Shown here one piece after another: positions 1 to 7,095 of a DNA stretch of 64,000 nucleotides. Source of the DNA: Flavobacteriales bacterium (GTDB lineage: Bacteria > Bacteroidota > Bacteroidia > Flavobacteriales_E > Vicingaceae); the NCBI GenBank assembly GCA_020635825.1, contig JACJZA010000007.1:186001-250000 (forward strand), read 5' to 3'. The translations under genes and the position numbers were made by a program. The notes beneath the pieces were generated by a model. It saw only the letters and a program-made list of their open reading frames with translations. It was not told the origin of the DNA and did no database searches. Each line of letters begins with the position of its first letter. Within the stretch, counting starts at the first letter, position 1.

Positions 1-333
1 ACCCGGTTCTATCTTTTCGGCATGGGTAATACCGTTACCAGAACGAATAATTTGAACATCACCTTTTTGGAGTGATAGCCAACGATTATACTTGTTATCA
101 TAATGCTGAATCTCTCCATCTAAGACAAAGGACATAATTTCAAACCATTTGTGTGGATGTTCTCCTATTAATCCACCTCTATCAGACCATGCATTTGCCC
201 AATAAAAAAGATTTGAATAAGGATGAACAACACCTCTTTCTTGAGGAAATCCAATTGGTTTATTTTCAAGTATAGCACCACCATCAAAGGCTCCTTTTAC
301 TTGTTTTTCTTTAGGTATTAGTTGAATAGACAT
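1..333 (-). CDS. Pirin family protein (3' end beyond window)
   Basis: Partial gene: 111 N-terminal codons are present and the rest lies before position 1. The translation starts MSIQLIPKEK and continues with cupin-like pirin features: a GGLIGEHPHKWFE segment, which is the His-containing metal-binding strand of pirins, then EIQHYDNKYN and GDVQIIRSGNGITHAE. Pirins are iron-binding bicupins, some with quercetinase activity and some acting in redox sensing. Which role this one has cannot be told. The gene follows the marR gene on the same strand, and the gap holds a TGTATATACA motif that is also found in the marR promoter, so the MarR protein probably controls it. Confidence 0.85.
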   Translation of the reverse strand, partial: MSIQLIPKEKQVKGAFDGGAILENKPIGFPQERGVVHPYSNLFYWANAWSDRGGLIGEHPHKWFEIMSFVLDGEIQHYDNKYNRWLSLQKGDVQIIRSGNGITHAEKIEPG

Positions 334-353
334 AATTATTTGTTTTTACATTA

Positions 354-367
354 TTTGTATATACACA
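354..367. promoter_or_regulatory. Candidate MarR operator upstream of pirin gene
   Basis: TTTGTATATACACA contains the palindrome TGTATATACA (356-365). The same 10-mer is the centre of a longer perfect palindrome in the marR promoter at 862-875. It lies about 20 bp upstream of the pirin start codon. Binding is inferred from the shared motif and the neighbouring MarR gene. Confidence 0.45.
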
Positions 368-383
368 CATCGTGTGAAATTTT

Positions 384-836
384 TTATTCTCTTAATTTAT
401 CTAAAATTTCATTCATTATTTTAGCTTCTTCTTTGGTAATTTTTTTTGAAAATTGAATATTAGAAGACTCTACAATATCTTTCATTTCTTCCAATAAATC
501 AATACCATTTTGAGTAATTGCCACATCAACTTGTCTTCTGTCTTTTTCACATACAGCTCTTTCTACTAATTTTTTAACCACAAGTTTATCAACTAACCTA
601 CTGGCATTTGAGTTTTTATCGAGCATTCTTTCCGTTATGGAATTTACTGATATGGCTTGTGGGTATTGACCCTTTAATATTCTTAATACATTGTATTGTT
701 GAGGACTAATACCAAAAGGTTTAAATGATTTTATTGATTGATTACTTAACCAATTACCGGTAAACATAATATTTAAAGCAAGCTTCTGAAACTCATCTTT
801 AAATTTCTTCTGTTTTATTTCTTCTTCTAACTTCAT
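384..836 (-). CDS. MarR family transcriptional regulator
   Basis: A 150 aa protein of normal MarR length. The winged-helix DNA-binding region is seen at about residues 45-110, with ISPQQYNVLRILKG, the recognition-helix segment RMLDKNSNASRLVDKLV and the wing CEKDRRQVDVAITQNG. MarR proteins are dimers that repress nearby genes until a ligand or oxidant is sensed. The gene lies directly upstream of a pirin gene on the same strand. A TATATTTG -7 element at 841-848 sits only about 5 bp before the ATG, so the transcript may be leaderless, and a perfect AATGTATATACATT palindrome just upstream suggests autoregulation. Confidence 0.9.
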   Translation of the reverse strand: MKLEEEIKQKKFKDEFQKLALNIMFTGNWLSNQSIKSFKPFGISPQQYNVLRILKGQYPQAISVNSITERMLDKNSNASRLVDKLVVKKLVERAVCEKDRRQVDVAITQNGIDLLEEMKDIVESSNIQFSKKITKEEAKIMNEILDKLRE

Positions 837-840
837 ACTG

Positions 841-875
841 CAAATATATACAAAAGTATTTAATGTATATACATT
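841..875 (-). promoter_or_regulatory. marR promoter with overlapping operator
   Basis: On the minus strand TATATTTG (848-841) matches the Bacteroidota -7 consensus TAnnTTTG. The perfect palindrome AATGTATATACATT occupies 862-875, about where the -33 region would lie, so a bound MarR dimer would block polymerase. The start codon at 836 is so close that a leader of at most a few nucleotides is expected. Confidence 0.55.
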
Positions 876-881
876 TATATG

Positions 882-916
882 TAAAAAATTAAAGCAACTT
901 AATTAAGTTGCTTTAA
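882..916 (-). terminator. Rho-independent terminator after purC
   Basis: TTAAAGCAACTT and AAGTTGCTTTAA form a long palindrome (889-916). On the minus strand it is followed by a run of T, just downstream of the purC stop codon at 921. Confidence 0.7.
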
Positions 917-920
917 AATA

Positions 921-1874
921 TTATACTAATTGAGTAATCGCTTTATTTACATTCTCTTCTACCCGTCTTAAAACATCTGACACATCGGATTTAACAAATT
1001 TATCACCCGTAATATGCTCGTACAATTCTATGTATCTTTCTGAAATTTGATTCACAAAATCATTAGTCATTTCAGGTACTTTTTGTCCATCCTTACCCTG
1101 AAACCCATTTTCAATCAACCATTCACGAACAAACTCTTTAGATAACTGACGTTGCTTCTCTCCTTTGTTCTGTCTTTCCTCATAACCATCTTTGTAAAAA
1201 TATCGGGAAGAATCTGGAGTATGAATTTCATCAATTAAATAAATTTGATTTCCTACCTTACCAAACTCGTATTTAGTGTCCACTAAAATCAATCCTTTAT
1301 CAGCTGCTATTTCAGTACCACGCTGATATATTTTACGGGTATAATCCTCTAACTTGTTATAATCTTCTTCACTCACAATTCCTTTTGCTAAAATATCTTC
1401 TCTTGAAATATCTTCATCATGCCCTACCGATGCTTTTGTTGTTGGTGTAATAATTGGCTCAGGAAATTTATCATTTTCTTTTAATCCATCTGGCATAGTA
1501 ACTCCACATAAAACTCGCTTTCCATCTCTATATTCTCTCCAAGCATGACCGGATAAATAACCTCTAATTACCATCTCCACTTTAAATGGCTCACATTTTC
1601 TACCAATTGTTACACTTGGATCAGGGACATCAATTACCCAATTAGGCAGAATATCTTCTGTTGCTTTTAAAAACTTAGAAGCAATTTGATTTAATACTTG
1701 TCCTTTGAAAGGAATTGCCTTAGGTAGCACCACATCAAAAGCCGAAATTCGGTCTGACACTACCATTACCAATAACTCTTGATTGATGTTATAAACATCT
1801 CTCACTTTTCCTTTATATACACTTACTTGCCCAGGAAAAGTGAAGTTTGTTTCTTTAATAGCGTTGGATTGCAT
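921..1874 (-). CDS. purC: Phosphoribosylaminoimidazole-succinocarboxamide synthase
   Basis: SAICAR synthase of the purine pathway joins CAIR and aspartate using ATP, in the cytosol. The family signatures SDRISAFD (about residues 40-47), the GHDEDIS segment, VDTKYEFG and DEIHTPDSSRYF are all present. At about 317 aa it belongs to the longer bacterial and yeast-like PurC type. The ATG at 1874 (MQSNAIKETNF) is chosen over a TTG at 1892, because a TAATTTTG promoter element spans 1890-1897 and would overlap the longer reading. The gene is single, bounded by terminators at 882-916 and 1897-1926. Confidence 0.95.
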   Translation of the reverse strand: MQSNAIKETNFTFPGQVSVYKGKVRDVYNINQELLVMVVSDRISAFDVVLPKAIPFKGQVLNQIASKFLKATEDILPNWVIDVPDPSVTIGRKCEPFKVEMVIRGYLSGHAWREYRDGKRVLCGVTMPDGLKENDKFPEPIITPTTKASVGHDEDISREDILAKGIVSEEDYNKLEDYTRKIYQRGTEIAADKGLILVDTKYEFGKVGNQIYLIDEIHTPDSSRYFYKDGYEERQNKGEKQRQLSKEFVREWLIENGFQGKDGQKVPEMTNDFVNQISERYIELYEHITGDKFVKSDVSDVLRRVEENVNKAITQLV

Positions 1875-1889
1875 AATGAAGTTTTTTTG

Positions 1890-1897
1890 CAAAATTA
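1890..1897 (-). promoter_or_regulatory. purC -7 promoter element
   Basis: On the minus strand TAATTTTG matches TAnnTTTG, 16 bp before the ATG at 1874. It supports the shorter purC start. Confidence 0.5.
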
Positions 1898-1926
1898 AAA
1901 AGGCAATTAAAATTTTAATTGCCTTT
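1897..1926 (-). terminator. Terminator after lipoprotein gene
   Basis: The hairpin GGCAATTAAAATTTTAATTGCC (1902-1923) is followed on the minus strand by a T-rich run. It ends the transcript of the lipoprotein gene at 1959-2435. Confidence 0.65.
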
Positions 1927-1958
1927 AGATGAAAAGAAATAATCAGTTATTAACATTT

Positions 1959-2435
1959 TCAATAACTATTAATCAAATTTCCTTCGTATTTTAAATATAT
2001 CTTATTGTTATCGATAGTTTCGAACAATACTCTGTAATACAAACTATCATTACTAGTGAAATAACCATTTAAAACTCCCAACTCGAAAATACCAGTACCA
2101 GCATTATAGGTTGAGAAATTGTTATTGATGACTTCTACAAGAATTGAATTCAATGTTTCTCCTTTTAAAGAAGCACCATTAAAATTAGTAGACAAACTAT
2201 AATTATCGACTTGTTTTAACATTTTAGACTCTACTAGATTTACATTGTAGTTGGTAATAGGATTCCATAGAGAATCATATTTATCTACATTCATAACACC
2301 ACTAAATTCAAATGTTGTATGAGCCGTACTGCCATTGCTTATTTCTGGAGCAATATAACCTACCGATTCTTCTTCTTTTTTACAGGCAAAAAGAAAAATG
2401 AATAACAATGCAATGATAAAATACCTAGAATTCAT
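1959..2435 (-). CDS. Putative lipoprotein of unknown function
   Basis: A 158 aa protein starting MNSRYFIIALLFIFLFACKKEEE: a hydrophobic signal with a lipobox-type Cys at residue 18, then charged residues, as in exported Bacteroidota lipoproteins. No family is recognised in the mature part, which is rich in Asn, Ser and aromatic residues and looks beta-strand-like. It follows the TPM-domain genes on the same strand with a gap of about 33 bp, so it may be the last gene of that unit. A terminator lies downstream. Confidence 0.75.
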   Translation of the reverse strand: MNSRYFIIALLFIFLFACKKEEESVGYIAPEISNGSTAHTTFEFSGVMNVDKYDSLWNPITNYNVNLVESKMLKQVDNYSLSTNFNGASLKGETLNSILVEVINNNFSTYNAGTGIFELGVLNGYFTSNDSLYYRVLFETIDNNKIYLKYEGNLINSY

Positions 2436-2468
2436 TTGTATTATTTTTTATAAAGATAAGAATAATTT

Positions 2469-3260
2469 TTACCAACTACCTCCGGCACCACCACCACCAA
2501 AAGAACCACCACCAAATCCACCAAAACTACTTCCCCCACCAAAGCTTCCACTTCCTGAACTAAAATTACTCCAAGACCCACCATGGCTTCTTCCTGATGA
2601 ATTTAATAAAGCCCAAGCAGCCCAAAAGCCTAAATTGTTGGTATGTGCATATCTACGAGCTTGTTTAAATTTAATAAAGAAAACCAAACCAAACATCAGA
2701 ATAACTATCAATAATGGAAAAATCATTTTTTTGAAAGAACCTTTTGCATACTCATCTGCAGTGTATTCTCCTCCTGTAATTTCCATAATAGTAACTACAG
2801 CATTGGCAATACCTTCGTAATAATCTTGGTTTTTAAATGATGGAATCATTTCATTTTCAACTATTCTTTTAGCAATTGCATCAGGCAAAGCACCTTCTAA
2901 ACCATAACCCGGAGCAATAAATGCTTCTCCTCTTCCATCAATTTCTTTTGGTTTTACCATTACCACAATTCCATTGTCTTTGCCATCTTGACCAACACCC
3001 CAATTTTGACCTAATGTGTAAGTAAATTCAGCTTTATCATAACCACACAAATCCGTAACAGTTACTATCAGTATCTGATTAGAAACAGAATCATTAAAAG
3101 CCAATAAAGCTTGTCTCAATTCTTGCTCTTCACTTTCTGATAAAATATTGGCATAATCCTGAACTAAATCTTGCACAGGCGGTTGTTCCAATAAACAATC
3201 TTGAGCCTTTGTAAAAGCAATTAAATTGATAAATATGATGAAGGATAGTATTTTTTTCAT
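2469..3260 (-). CDS. TPM-domain membrane protein with Gly/Ser-rich tail
   Basis: A 263 aa protein with a signal peptide (residues 1-19, ending FTKAQ), an extracytoplasmic TPM domain (about 32-155, with VQDYANILS, a hallmark of the YgcG/Psb32 family), one transmembrane helix (about 181-197) and a tail from about 222 of Gly, Ser and Phe ending GGGGAGGSW. The family is linked to membrane-protein or photosystem repair in plants; its bacterial role is unclear. It follows a second, soluble TPM gene and lemA, an association common in Bacteroidota. The Gly/Ser tail creates a spurious proline-rich reading frame on the other strand. Confidence 0.9.
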   Translation of the reverse strand: MKKILSFIIFINLIAFTKAQDCLLEQPPVQDLVQDYANILSESEEQELRQALLAFNDSVSNQILIVTVTDLCGYDKAEFTYTLGQNWGVGQDGKDNGIVVMVKPKEIDGRGEAFIAPGYGLEGALPDAIAKRIVENEMIPSFKNQDYYEGIANAVVTIMEITGGEYTADEYAKGSFKKMIFPLLIVILMFGLVFFIKFKQARRYAHTNNLGFWAAWALLNSSGRSHGGSWSNFSSGSGSFGGGSSFGGFGGGSFGGGGAGGSW

Positions 3261-3272
3261 GCGTATTTTAGA

Positions 3273-3710
3273 TTAATTATTTCCAAATGAAATATCATCA
3301 GACAATTCATTCGTGTCATCTTTTTGATAAGGAAAATGTTGTTTCAATTGTTCTCCTGCTTTAATAATTCCGTCACTCAATCCTTTTGCAAAATCTCCTT
3401 TTTTAAAGTTTTCCACCATAATATTTTTAACATCTTCCCAAAAATTAACCGGAACTTTTTGATTAATACCGGCATCCCCTAAGATAGCTAATTTTCTATC
3501 TTCAACAGCTAAATAAATTAAAACCCCATTTCTCAACTCAGTTTTCTGCATTTCTAAAGCATCAAACATATAGGCTGCGTGATCCAAAACATCTTCCTTA
3601 CATGTTTTTTCTATGTGAACACGAATTTCGCCTGAAGTGTTTTTTTCAGCTTGCTTTATTGCTTCAACTATTTGCTTTTGCTCTGCTTCGGTAAATAAAT
3701 CTCTTGCCAT
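3273..3710 (-). CDS. TPM-domain protein, short form
   Basis: A 145 aa protein made of little more than one TPM domain (EAIKQAEKNTSGEIRVHIE near the N-terminus, then LGDAGINQKVP). It has no signal peptide or membrane helix, so it is probably cytoplasmic or peripheral. It is 12 bp upstream of the longer TPM gene and 49 bp downstream of lemA, with a hairpin terminator in that second gap. LemA-TPM-TPM clusters are frequent in this phylum; a shared envelope-associated role is inferred, not shown. Confidence 0.85.
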   Translation of the reverse strand: MARDLFTEAEQKQIVEAIKQAEKNTSGEIRVHIEKTCKEDVLDHAAYMFDALEMQKTELRNGVLIYLAVEDRKLAILGDAGINQKVPVNFWEDVKNIMVENFKKGDFAKGLSDGIIKAGEQLKQHFPYQKDDTNELSDDISFGNN

Positions 3711-3716
3711 TTTTGA

Positions 3717-3745
3717 ATAAAAAAGACCCCGCAGCTAGAGCGGGG
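3717..3745 (-). terminator. Terminator or attenuator between lemA and TPM genes
   Basis: A GC-rich hairpin, CCCCGC (3727-3732) with GCGGGG (3740-3745), followed on the minus strand by TCTTTTTT. It is strong, yet lies between genes usually found together, so it may reduce rather than stop transcription into the TPM genes. Confidence 0.8.
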
Positions 3746-3759
3746 ATAGGTTATAAATA

Positions 3760-4350
3760 CTAAAATTCAACTGTTGGTGCTTCATCAGCTCCTTGTTTAG
3801 CTTCGAAATAATCTTTTTTCTCAAAGCCAAACATTCCTGCCCAGATATTTTTTGGGAACTTACGGATATAAGTATTGTAATCTTTAGCCGTATCGTTAAA
3901 ACGCTGACGCTCTACTGCTATTCTGTTTTCGGTGCCTTCTAATTGTGCTTGTAACTCTAAAAAGTTTTGATTGGCTTTTAAGTCAGGATATTTCTCAACA
4001 ACCACCATCAATCTACTTAATGCAGAACTTAAACCATCTTGTGCTGCCTGAAATTTTTGAATAGCTGCAGCATCTAAATTACCAACATCTACTTTGGTTT
4101 GAGTAGCTTTCGCTCTAGCTTCAACAACACCTTCCAAAGTTTCTTTTTCGTGACCTGCATAGCCTTTAACTGTTGCCACTAAGTTTGGTATAAGGTCTGC
4201 TCTACGTTGGTAAACGTTTTCAACTTGCGACCACTGACCTGCAACGCTTTCCTCTTTGGTTACCATATTATTGTAGGAACCTACAATAGAAAAGATTGAG
4301 AATAAAATTAGTAGAACTATAACGCCTACTATAATGTAAGATTTTTTCAT
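3760..4350 (-). CDS. lemA: LemA family protein
   Basis: A 196 aa protein with an N-terminal membrane anchor (about residues 5-24), then the LemA alpha-helical domain: VENVYQRRADLIPNLVATVK, the repeated AxxKATQ region, LMVVVEKYPDLKANQNFLELQ and RQRFNDTAKDYNTYIRKFP. These are diagnostic. LemA proteins have an N-out topology and no established molecular function. The gene starts 10 bp after the htpG stop codon, so the two are likely co-transcribed. Confidence 0.93.
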   Translation of the reverse strand: MKKSYIIVGVIVLLILFSIFSIVGSYNNMVTKEESVAGQWSQVENVYQRRADLIPNLVATVKGYAGHEKETLEGVVEARAKATQTKVDVGNLDAAAIQKFQAAQDGLSSALSRLMVVVEKYPDLKANQNFLELQAQLEGTENRIAVERQRFNDTAKDYNTYIRKFPKNIWAGMFGFEKKDYFEAKQGADEAPTVEF

Positions 4351-4360
4351 TTATTTAATT

Positions 4361-6253
4361 TTAAATTAATTCAATACTTCTTTTGATAAAATTAGTTAAT
4401 TCTTCGCCACGTAACATATTTTGTGATAATAATGCTAAATCAGCTGTTTGTTTTGCTATTTGTTTTTGTTTATCAGCATCCGCTTCGTTCAGCATTTTAG
4501 ATACTATTGGGTGATTTACATTCACCACTAAATTATAAGAATCAGGCATGTTTCCAAACATTGCCATTCCACCGCCTCCAACGGCTTGCATATCTTTCAT
4601 TCTTCTCATAAACTCTGGCTGCACAATGGTCATGGGCTGATCTGTTTCATTCATGCTCTCAAATTGAACCGTAAACTTTTCTTTATCCACTACCTCCTCA
4701 ATTACCGGCTTTAATTTATCTTTCTCTTCATCTGATAACTTACTTGGAATGTTTTCATCCTTATTAATTAACTTATCAATGGTATCAGCATCTATTCGAG
4801 CAAATGTTGATTTTTCTATTTGCTGTTCTAATCTTCCAACCAAGTGTGCTGTTAGTGGAGAATCTAAAACTATCACTTGATAGCCTTTTTCTTTAGCAGA
4901 CTGAATGTATGAATGTTGAGACTCTACATTGTTTGAATAAAGCACCACTAGTTTATCATCCTTGTCCGTTTGTAAAGGTTTAATTGCTTCTTGCAATTCT
5001 TCTAAAGTATAATACTTTCCTTCAGTAGTTTTGTATAATGCGAATTTTTGAGCTCTTTCAAAGAATTTTTCATCCGACAACATTCCATATTCGATAAACA
5101 CCTTAATGTCATCCCATTTTTTCTCAAAATCTTCTCTGTCTTTTTTAAACAGTTCCTCTAATTTATCAGCAACTTTTTTAGAAATGTGATTAGATATTTT
5201 TTTAACTGCTCCATCACTTTGTAAATAAGAACGAGAAACATTTAATGGAATATCTGGAGAGTCAATTACCCCATGTAAAAGCGTTAAAAAATCAGGAACA
5301 ATTCCTTCAACTGAATCGGTAATAAAAACCTGACGAGAATACAATTGAATTTTATCTCTTTGTACTTCCATATTTGGTTTAATTCGAGGGAAATACAAAA
5401 TACCGGTTAAGTTAAAAGGATAATCAACATTTAGATGAATATGAAACAAAGGTTCTTCAAAATTCATCGGATACAATTCTCTATAAAAGTTTTTATAATC
5501 TTCATCTTCTAAAGATGAAGGTGTTTTTGTCCATGCTGGTGAAGGATTATTAATAATATTATCAACCTTTATTTCTTCTTTTTCAATATTACCATCTTTA
5601 TCTTTTTTTCCTTCTTTATTATCTAACCAGTCCGATTTTTCACCAAATTTGATAGCAACAGGCATGAATTTACAATACTTGTTTAACAAAGTATTGATTC
5701 TAGCCTCTTCTAAAAACTCTAAAGAATCTTCAGCAATATGGAGAATTATATCCGTTCCTCTACTTTCTTTTTTCCCTTCTTTTAATAAATACTCAGGACT
5801 TCCATCACATTCCCAATGCGCTGCTGGTTCATCTTGGTAGTTTTTAGAAAGAATCTCTACTCTTTCTGCTACCATAAATGAAGAATAAAATCCTAAACCA
5901 AACTTCCCTATAATGTTACTTGACTCAGCTTGATCTTTAAACTTGTTTACAAATTCTTCTGCTCCTGAAAAAGCAATTTGATTGATGTATTTTTTAATCT
6001 CCTCCTGACTCATTCCAATCCCTCTATCTCTCACTGTTAAGGTTTTAGCTTTTTTATCCAAGATGATTTCAATGGTATCATCACCAACTTCTCCTTTAAA
6101 ATCTCCCATAGAAGCTAAAGCATGCAATTTCTTTGTTGCATCTGTAGCATTAGCAATCAATTCTCTTAAAAATATTTCGTGGTCGGAGTATAAGAATTTT
6201 TTAATGATAGGAAAGATGTTTTCCGTTTGTACTTTAATTTTTCCTTTTGCCAT
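4361..6253 (-). CDS. htpG: Molecular chaperone HtpG (Hsp90)
   Basis: Hsp90 chaperone, a cytosolic ATP-driven dimer. The GHKL ATPase motifs are present: NATDA (35-39), DRGIGM (76-81) and GKFGLGFYS (116-124). The middle domain carries NVSRSYLQSD, and the C-terminal dimerisation domain ends at residue 630, the usual bacterial length. Upstream is a candidate heat-shock-type control region (6305-6344). lemA follows closely. Confidence 0.96.
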   Translation of the reverse strand: MAKGKIKVQTENIFPIIKKFLYSDHEIFLRELIANATDATKKLHALASMGDFKGEVGDDTIEIILDKKAKTLTVRDRGIGMSQEEIKKYINQIAFSGAEEFVNKFKDQAESSNIIGKFGLGFYSSFMVAERVEILSKNYQDEPAAHWECDGSPEYLLKEGKKESRGTDIILHIAEDSLEFLEEARINTLLNKYCKFMPVAIKFGEKSDWLDNKEGKKDKDGNIEKEEIKVDNIINNPSPAWTKTPSSLEDEDYKNFYRELYPMNFEEPLFHIHLNVDYPFNLTGILYFPRIKPNMEVQRDKIQLYSRQVFITDSVEGIVPDFLTLLHGVIDSPDIPLNVSRSYLQSDGAVKKISNHISKKVADKLEELFKKDREDFEKKWDDIKVFIEYGMLSDEKFFERAQKFALYKTTEGKYYTLEELQEAIKPLQTDKDDKLVVLYSNNVESQHSYIQSAKEKGYQVIVLDSPLTAHLVGRLEQQIEKSTFARIDADTIDKLINKDENIPSKLSDEEKDKLKPVIEEVVDKEKFTVQFESMNETDQPMTIVQPEFMRRMKDMQAVGGGGMAMFGNMPDSYNLVVNVNHPIVSKMLNEADADKQKQIAKQTADLALLSQNMLRGEELTNFIKRSIELI

Positions 6254-6304
6254 TTTTACTAGTTTTTATCGTTTTAAAAATTTATTAAAAGTTGTTTTGG
6301 AATA

Positions 6305-6344
6305 GTCAAAGGATATGCCATTGGCTAAAAACTGTCATTTTGAC
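6305..6344 (-). promoter_or_regulatory. Possible sigma-54-like promoter and inverted repeat upstream of htpG
   Basis: On the minus strand TGGCATATCCTTTGAC (6320-6305) resembles the -24/-12 sigma-54 pattern, with an imperfect -12 (TTGA instead of TTGC). Just upstream is the inverted repeat GTCA-TTT-TGAC (6334-6344), which could bind an activator. No sigma-54 or activator gene is in the window, so this is a weak, sequence-only call. Confidence 0.3.
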
Positions 6345-6381
6345 TTAATCAATACTTTTTTTATTGATTTTTTGACAAAAA

Positions 6382-7095
6382 TTAATCTCGTCTACTTTCA
6401 GAACATAAGATTGCAGTGGCTACTGCCACATTTAAAGATTCTGCATTTCCGAATTTAGGGATGGTAATTCTTTTTGTTATAAAAGGAATTAATTCTTTTG
6501 AAATACCTTGAGATTCATTTCCCATTAATAATACAGCATTTTTTGGCTTAATCGAAGTTTTATATAAGTTTTCGCCATCAAGTAATGCACCGTATACTTC
6601 TTTATTGGAATTTTTTTGAAAAAAATTAGCTAAATCCTCATATTTCAATTTAACCCTAAAAATAGAACCCATTGTAGCTTGAATAACTTTTGAGTTATAT
6701 ACATCTACACAGTCTAAAGAACATACTAATTGATCAATTCCAAACCAGTCAGCTATTCTAATAATAGTCCCCATATTACCCGGATCTTTAATTTTATCTA
6801 AAGCTAAAATTAAAGAGTTACTATTTTCAACAAATTCATTTGATTTTTGTTTAACAACAGCTAGAAATTTATTAGGACTTGACAAAGAGGAAATAGAAGC
6901 TAATTCCTTTTCGGAGACAAGAAAAAAATTAGGGACAGAAATTTCTTCTGTCCCATATATAACTTCAATAGTATAATCTGACTTTATTAATTCCTCAATC
7001 ATTTTTTCACCTTCTACGATAAAAGATGAAAATTGATTTCTATACTTTTTTTGCTTTAAGGAATTAACATATTTCTTTTGGTTAATACTTAACAT
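6382..7095 (-). CDS. TrmH/SpoU family RNA methyltransferase
   Basis: A 237 aa SPOUT-class 2'-O-methyltransferase. The family motifs are visible: LALDKIKDPGNMGTIIRIADWFG (motif 1), LLMGNESQGIS (motif 2) and IPKFGNAESLNVAVATAI (motif 3). The N-terminal part (QKKYVNSLKQKKYRN) matches the substrate-binding region of rRNA/tRNA methylases such as RlmB or TsnR. The RNA target cannot be assigned. Its ATG overlaps the stop codon of the OmpA-family gene by one base, so the two form an operon. Confidence 0.92.
   Translation of the reverse strand: MLSINQKKYVNSLKQKKYRNQFSSFIVEGEKMIEELIKSDYTIEVIYGTEEISVPNFFLVSEKELASISSLSSPNKFLAVVKQKSNEFVENSNSLILALDKIKDPGNMGTIIRIADWFGIDQLVCSLDCVDVYNSKVIQATMGSIFRVKLKYEDLANFFQKNSNKEVYGALLDGENLYKTSIKPKNAVLLMGNESQGISKELIPFITKRITIPKFGNAESLNVAVATAILCSESRRD

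Noticed and set aside
1875..1892. Six-residue N-terminal extension of purC (TTG start at 1892)
   Set aside because: A TAATTTTG promoter element lies over the TTG, and the downstream ATG begins the conserved protein.
2398..2820. Proline-rich plus-strand reading frame (PPAPPPPKEPPP...)
   Set aside because: It is the antisense of the Gly/Ser-rich tail of the TPM protein on the minus strand, with no signal peptide or start context of its own.
6345..6372. Hairpin AATCAAT/ATTGATT before the methyltransferase stop
   Set aside because: The T run is on the plus strand, where no gene ends; on the minus strand it lacks a T tract, so it is not called as a terminator.
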